DNA of 64,000 nucleotides from F23-D06 sp045132055. GTDB taxonomy: Bacteria > Bacteroidota > Bacteroidia > Bacteroidales > WCHB1-69. Positions within the stretch are counted from its first letter, which is position 1; each line of letters begins with the position of its first letter. A model generated the notes under the pieces. The model was not told the origin of the DNA and searched no databases. It worked only from the letters and a program-made list of their open reading frames with translations. The translations under genes were made by a program, and so were the position numbers. This document shows positions 59,700 through 64,000 of the stretch, one piece after another. The stretch is taken from positions 1 through 64,000 of the forward strand of contig JBGURP010000033.1 in the NCBI GenBank assembly GCA_045132055.1. The letters are read 5' to 3'.

Positions 59700-61559
59700 C
59701 TAGAACTGGAAATAAATGAACGGCTGCAGGTCGGCGGTGACGAACTGGTAGAGCACGAAGACGGCCACTACCACGAGGAGGCCGATGAGCCAGATGGGCA
59801 ACAGGGCGAAGTTGACGCGGTACCAGCGCTTCCAACGCTCCGGCAGCCAGTGGATGACCATGCCCACCACAAACAGGGTGAACACAATCCAATAGTTGGC
59901 CAAAATGTCGGGGATGGCCGCCACATTCCAGTGGCCGCCAATGCTGTTCACCATCGCCTTGGCCGTGTTCCAGGCCGTTTCGTTGGCCACCGCCGGATCC
60001 AGGTTGGAACCTGAACGGAAAAACAATCGCGTGAACGAGATGAACACGAAGGTCATGAACACATTCCAGCTGAAATTCAGCCAGTTGATATCCCGGTTGG
60101 GCCAGATGGCCGAGTAGATGCAACGGATGAGCGTGCCTGCGAAGAACACCCCCGACCAGACGGTGAAGATCATCAACACCGGGCTGGGCCAGAACCAGTT
60201 GCATGCAAAGAACGCCCCGAAAATCACGAACGACACCAAGCTCCGGAGCCATTGCTGGAAGTGCCGCCAGATCTTGAATCCCAAGATACCGAAGCCGTTC
60301 AAACCGCCCCAAATCATGAAGTTCCACGATGCGCCGTGCCACAAACCGCCCAACAGCATGGTGTTCATCATGTTGATGTTGGTGCTGATCTTCAACCGCG
60401 CCCGCTTGCTCACCAACGAAATGACCGTGAGGATGACCGCCAACCCGACAATGATGCTCGTGATGACGGCGTTCTTGGTCAGCAGGATGATGACCGCCCC
60501 GATCAGCAAGATGCACAGATAGGTGCCCACGGTGGCGTTGCGGTTGCCGCCCAGCGGAATGTACAGGTAGTCCTGCAGCCACTTGGAGAGCGAGATGTGC
60601 CACCGCTTCCAGAAGTTGCTCGGCGAGTCGGCCTTGTACGGCGAGTTGAAGTTCTTGGGCAGGTAGAAGCCCATCAGCATGGCCACGCCGATGGCAATGT
60701 CCGTGTAGCCCGAGAAGTCGGCATACACCTGCAACGAGTAGATGAACAACGCCGACAGGTTCTCGAAAGAGGTGAACAAGGTGGGGTTGTTGAAGACTCT
60801 ATCTACAAAGTTGACGGCCAGATAGTCGCTCATAATCAGCTTCTTGGCCAAGCCGTTCAAGATCCAGAATACGGCGATGCCGAACTGCCGTCTGCTCAAA
60901 AAGAACTTCTTGTACAGCTGCGGCACAAACTGGTCGGCGCGCACGATGGGACCCGCCACCAATTGCGGGAAAAAGGTGACATAGAATCCGAAGTCGAATA
61001 TGTTGGACACATGGCGGATTTTCCGTTTATAAACATCCGCCAAATAACTGATATTCTGGAATGTATAGAACGAGATGCCCACCGGCAACAGAATCTTGGA
61101 GGCATCGAAATAGTCCTTGCCGCTCAGATCGTTGGTCCACTGTGCCAGCCAGTTGATGACCTCATACTTGCTGCCCACGATGGTGTTGTACGCATCCGTG
61201 AAGAAGTAGGCATACTTGAAATAGCAGAGTACCAGTAGGTTGATGACCACACCCACAATCAGATGGAACTTCCGCGCCCCCTGCCGCTTGGAGCGGTCCA
61301 TGAAGATGCCCAGGAAGTAGTCGAGGATCATGTCGAAGATGAGGATGAGCACGAAGAGGCCGGAGGTCTTGTAGTAGAAGAAGACGCTGGCGAAAAACAG
61401 GAACCCGTTGCGCAGCAGCCGTTTGCTGTGGAACAGGGAGAAGAAGGCGAACACGAGGGCGAAGAAGGCCCAGAAGTTGAACTGCGTGAACAACAACGGG
61501 TACTGCTCGTTGAACGAGAAGAGGTTGGTGAGGAATATTTTCAGGCTGTCCAGGTTCAT
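59700..61559 (-). CDS. MBOAT family membrane-bound O-acyltransferase (AlgI-like)
   Basis: The 619-residue protein has roughly twelve membrane helices. MBOAT signatures: YFKYAYFFTDAYN, LLPVGISFYTFQNISYLADVYK, FFPQLVAGPIVRADQF, GYTDIAIGVAMLMGFYLPKNFNSPY, SPSNFWKRWHISLSKWLQDYLYIPLGGN and the catalytic-His block LGGLWHGASWNFMIWGG. AlgI-type proteins take acyl groups from a donor across the inner membrane to modify polysaccharides. The gene is the third of a tightly coupled trio with two SGNH-like genes, the classic AlgI plus AlgX/AlgJ-type arrangement. Its stop is immediately followed by the repeat cluster. Confidence 0.93.
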   Translation of the reverse strand: MNLDSLKIFLTNLFSFNEQYPLLFTQFNFWAFFALVFAFFSLFHSKRLLRNGFLFFASVFFYYKTSGLFVLILIFDMILDYFLGIFMDRSKRQGARKFHLIVGVVINLLVLCYFKYAYFFTDAYNTIVGSKYEVINWLAQWTNDLSGKDYFDASKILLPVGISFYTFQNISYLADVYKRKIRHVSNIFDFGFYVTFFPQLVAGPIVRADQFVPQLYKKFFLSRRQFGIAVFWILNGLAKKLIMSDYLAVNFVDRVFNNPTLFTSFENLSALFIYSLQVYADFSGYTDIAIGVAMLMGFYLPKNFNSPYKADSPSNFWKRWHISLSKWLQDYLYIPLGGNRNATVGTYLCILLIGAVIILLTKNAVITSIIVGLAVILTVISLVSKRARLKISTNINMMNTMLLGGLWHGASWNFMIWGGLNGFGILGFKIWRHFQQWLRSLVSFVIFGAFFACNWFWPSPVLMIFTVWSGVFFAGTLIRCIYSAIWPNRDINWLNFSWNVFMTFVFISFTRLFFRSGSNLDPAVANETAWNTAKAMVNSIGGHWNVAAIPDILANYWIVFTLFVVGMVIHWLPERWKRWYRVNFALLPIWLIGLLVVVAVFVLYQFVTADLQPFIYFQF

Positions 61560-62896
61560 CTCTTCTCCATTTTAAGTTCACGAATAAAGGCATCCCAGAA
61601 AAGGTCGCCCATAAGATTGTATCCGGAGGCGGTGAAGTGTACGCGGTCTTTCTGCGCCAACCCCTTCTTGCGCCAGCTTTCCATGGATTTCAGCCCGCCC
61701 ATCACGGCAAACTGGTCCCAAACGGCCCCGCCCGTCAGGTCGGCGAGCCGGTACATGACATCCTGCACCATCGGGCCGGTCTTGTTTACATAATATCTCC
61801 CTTTCCTTCCCTTCTTCCAGGTGTCGTTGTTGGTGACGAAGATGAAGGCGCAGTCGGGATTGGCCTCGCGGATCCGAGCCACTAACTTCAGGTAGTTGTT
61901 CTTGAACGCCACCGAGTCGAAGCTGCTGCCGTAGGCGTCGTTCACGCCGATGTTGAAGATGACCAGGTCGGGCTGCAGCAGCCGCATGTCGCGGACAAGG
62001 TTCTTACAGCGCAAGTACGAGGTGGTCTGCGCCCCGTTTACCCCGATGGAGGAGAGGGTTACACCAGGTCTGCCGTTTTTCAGCAGGATGCCGTTCACCA
62101 CGAAAGTGTCGCCCTTGCTGCACGGGAAATAGAGCGTGAAATCCTTTACGGGCCGCTCGAAGTAGAAGAAATATCGGTCGTTGTCAAAATCGATGCTGTC
62201 GGGGAAATGGTAGATGGTGTCCTCTTTGAGTATGGGATCGATGGGCCATCCGTAGGCCTTGCCCAGCAGAATTATGGTGTCGGCCACGAAGTCGTACTCC
62301 GGCGCGTTCATCCTGATGGTGATGGAGTTGAGCGTGTCGGCGTTCCACACGGCGATGCCGGAAGCTCCGAGCGGGAAAGCATAGCTCTGGTGCACATTGC
62401 GGATGAGGTTGAACGGCCTAGCCTTACCGGTTTTGTAGTCGGAGGGATTGTTGCAGGTGCTAGCAGCAGAGTAGGGGAAGATGAATCCTCGGGCCGCGGG
62501 TGGTGTGCCGTACTCGTCGAGCAGGTGCTTGCGGAAGCGGTGTGTCATGGTGCCCGCCTGGATGTGTGAACCGCCCATCTGGATGATGTGCAGGTTGCCC
62601 TGCTTAGTGGCCATCACTTGGTTCAGCTTCTGGAAGAAACGGACGAGGGTGGTGCTGTTTTGTCCCCAGTACAGCGAGTCGATTTCAAATTGGATCTGCG
62701 TTTCCTCGGGTGTCTCGTCCACATCGTCGGCATTCTCCATAAAGCCCACGATGGTATCCACCACGAGTGTGTCGGTGCAAGTGGGCATTTCGGGCAATGA
62801 GTCGGCGGCGGTCAGGTCCACCTGCCCGAAAGCGGAGTATGCGCCCCAGGTCAGCAGCGCCAGCAGTATGGTGATTATCTTGCAGTGGCTGTCCAT
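61556..62896 (-). CDS. SGNH/GDSL hydrolase-like protein, exported
   Basis: The 446-residue protein has an N-terminal signal sequence (about 8-25). SGNH blocks are recognisable: block I IQMGGSHIQAG, in which GGS replaces GDS; block III NIGVNDAYG with the Asn; and block V RVHFTASGY with the catalytic His. In polysaccharide acetylation loci such proteins transfer or remove acetyl groups in the periplasm. It overlaps the MBOAT gene by 4 nt (ATGA) and the next upstream gene by 22 nt, so the three are translated together. Confidence 0.85.
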   Translation of the reverse strand: MDSHCKIITILLALLTWGAYSAFGQVDLTAADSLPEMPTCTDTLVVDTIVGFMENADDVDETPEETQIQFEIDSLYWGQNSTTLVRFFQKLNQVMATKQGNLHIIQMGGSHIQAGTMTHRFRKHLLDEYGTPPAARGFIFPYSAASTCNNPSDYKTGKARPFNLIRNVHQSYAFPLGASGIAVWNADTLNSITIRMNAPEYDFVADTIILLGKAYGWPIDPILKEDTIYHFPDSIDFDNDRYFFYFERPVKDFTLYFPCSKGDTFVVNGILLKNGRPGVTLSSIGVNGAQTTSYLRCKNLVRDMRLLQPDLVIFNIGVNDAYGSSFDSVAFKNNYLKLVARIREANPDCAFIFVTNNDTWKKGRKGRYYVNKTGPMVQDVMYRLADLTGGAVWDQFAVMGGLKSMESWRKKGLAQKDRVHFTASGYNLMGDLFWDAFIRELKMEKR

Positions 62897-64000
62897 AGGG
62901 TGTCGAATTGTTGTTTGGGCATATTTTTGCGGGTGCGGTAGAATTCGTACATGGTGGCGAAGCTGTTGGCCAGTGTTTGGCCCACCTTGCGTGCGCCGGC
63001 GGGCGTGAAGTGCACGTAGTCGGGGCCGGCGAGCCCGTTGTGCGCCCAGGCCACCATGGAGCCCTGGCCGCCCATCACTTCGAAGATATCCCAGTAGGCA
63101 GCATGGTTGCGCAGCGCGATGGTGCGCAGACTGTCGATGAGTCGCGGCAGCATGGGGTAGGTGTCGAGCTTGCCGCCGCGCCGCGTGCTCATGTCAGAGG
63201 GGCCGATGAACAGAATGGTGGCGCCCGGACAGGTCTTGCGCACGCGCTTGAGTTGCTTGTCAATGCTCTGACAGTAGTTGCTCAAAGACTTGTCGTTGTA
63301 TATCACCGGCACGGAGTTGCCGCCGAACTGCAGGATGATCATGCCCACATTGGCTTGCTTGTAGCAACTGCGTAGCAGGGTGTCAGTGATGAGGGTGAAC
63401 TGGTTGCCAGAAGAGCCGCGCAATGGAATATTGTCAACCGCCACGCCGTAGCCGTCGTCCAGCATGATGCCGTAGATGTCGGCGGAGCCGCGCATGGCAA
63501 TCTGCAGCGAGGTGGTGGCGGAGTCCATCAGCCAATGGCAGGTGTGAATGCCGGGTGAGCCCACCTGCATAGTGCTGTCGTACTTGCTTTTACGATCTTT
63601 GAGGGTGGCGGAGAAGTTGCCGTTGCGGTCGTTGTAGAGCACGGTGATGTTGGAGAACTTCTTCACGCGGGGGTCGGTGTCGCCATGGCGCGAGGCGTTG
63701 GCCCCGAAGGTAGCGCCGCTGCCCATGCGGTAGCACTTGGCCATGAGGCCGTAGTTGCCGTTGGTGCGTGCTCCGTCGCCGTAGGAGGCGTAAAGGGTCA
63801 GATCGCCGGAGGCGTACTGGCTCACCGCGAACGAGGGTATGGTCTGGATCATGGGCACCATGCCGGGGCCGCCGCCGCCGAAGGTTTTCTGGAACCAGGA
63901 GCGGATGTTGCACGAGATGCGGTCCATCTCGATCTGCGAGTCGCCGTAATGCAGGATGCGCACTACCTCGTGGTTGGCGCGGGCCTGTTCCGCACGGGCG
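62875..64000 (-). CDS. SGNH/GDSL hydrolase-like protein, 5' end beyond the window
   Basis: The frame stays open to the window edge, so the N-terminus is missing; a GTG at 63963 is inside the domain because GDSQIE follows seven residues later and the upstream codons read like a coherent helix. Block I is HYGDSQIEMDR, block III ILQFGGNSVPV and block V PDYVHFTPAGA. It is a paralogue of the gene at 61556 and probably works on the same extracellular polysaccharide with the MBOAT protein. The two differ in block I (GDS here, GGS there), which may reflect different tasks. Confidence 0.85.
   Translation of the reverse strand, partial: ARAEQARANHEVVRILHYGDSQIEMDRISCNIRSWFQKTFGGGGPGMVPMIQTIPSFAVSQYASGDLTLYASYGDGARTNGNYGLMAKCYRMGSGATFGANASRHGDTDPRVKKFSNITVLYNDRNGNFSATLKDRKSKYDSTMQVGSPGIHTCHWLMDSATTSLQIAMRGSADIYGIMLDDGYGVAVDNIPLRGSSGNQFTLITDTLLRSCYKQANVGMIILQFGGNSVPVIYNDKSLSNYCQSIDKQLKRVRKTCPGATILFIGPSDMSTRRGGKLDTYPMLPRLIDSLRTIALRNHAAYWDIFEVMGGQGSMVAWAHNGLAGPDYVHFTPAGARKVGQTLANSFATMYEFYRTRKNMPKQQFDTLWTATAR

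Overview
The window looks like a chromosomal segment of an uncultured gut- or rumen-type Bacteroidales. Evidence: promoters fit the Bacteroidetes pattern (TAnnTTTG -7 box, no obvious Shine-Dalgarno); two secreted proteases end in type IX secretion (T9SS) sorting domains; and there are Bacteroidetes-typical families (FISUMP, DUF4159, DUF6029, Omp28, DUF1599, DoxX/BT_3928, GH92). The species cannot be named from the sequence. By eye, base composition is near 50% GC in the core and drops sharply in part of the defence island.

Layout. 1-8100: end of a FISUMP protein, a secreted C10 protease, an AtoE-type fatty-acid transporter, then (minus strand) DUF4159, a VWA membrane protein and trpS. 8114-14178 (minus): prmC, a DoxX/thioredoxin-like membrane protein, DUF1599 and a large gingipain-like C25 protease. 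14302-20062 (plus): tsaC, coaD, then a thiol-redox and envelope group (thioredoxin-like protein, TlpA, DUF6029, Omp28 lipoprotein). 20184-32088: 2-hydroxyacid dehydrogenase, ABC-F ATPase, a 1076-residue fused iron-sulfur flavoprotein, two SurA/PpiC-like chaperones, a lone FecCD permease, an Nfu-type protein, ychF and tRNA-Gly(CCC). 32141-41025: phosphohexomutase, a GH92 alpha-mannosidase with a sugar transporter, divergent from a ROK kinase and an M28 peptidase, then DUF4298.

41090-43893 is an accessory stretch: an IS200-like/RAYT transposase embedded in palindromic repeats, a WYL regulator with two matching operator palindromes, and a 28-codon micro-ORF. 43894-56501 is a minus-strand defence island: DUF4007, a large P-loop ATPase, a YhcG-type nuclease, an HNH nuclease and a methyltransferase-HIT fusion, followed 21 nt later by an AT-rich two-gene Hachiman system (hamA, hamB). 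Hachiman abuts the headless C-terminal half of an SMC/Rad50-like gene and a small unknown gene. 56675-59279 holds a Fic protein and an AAA/DUF4143 ATPase with three phased repeats at its promoter. 59700-64000 is a polysaccharide O-acylation cluster: an MBOAT acyltransferase and two SGNH-hydrolase-like proteins.

The most interesting signals are: (i) the composite DUF4007/ATPase/HNH/MT-HIT locus with Hachiman spliced into it; (ii) several families of intergenic hairpins sharing a C-GNA-G mini-loop architecture, one family flanking the transposase; and (iii) a single-chain fusion of the three parts of HcnABC-like dehydrogenases. No rRNA, CRISPR array, cas gene or prophage was seen.
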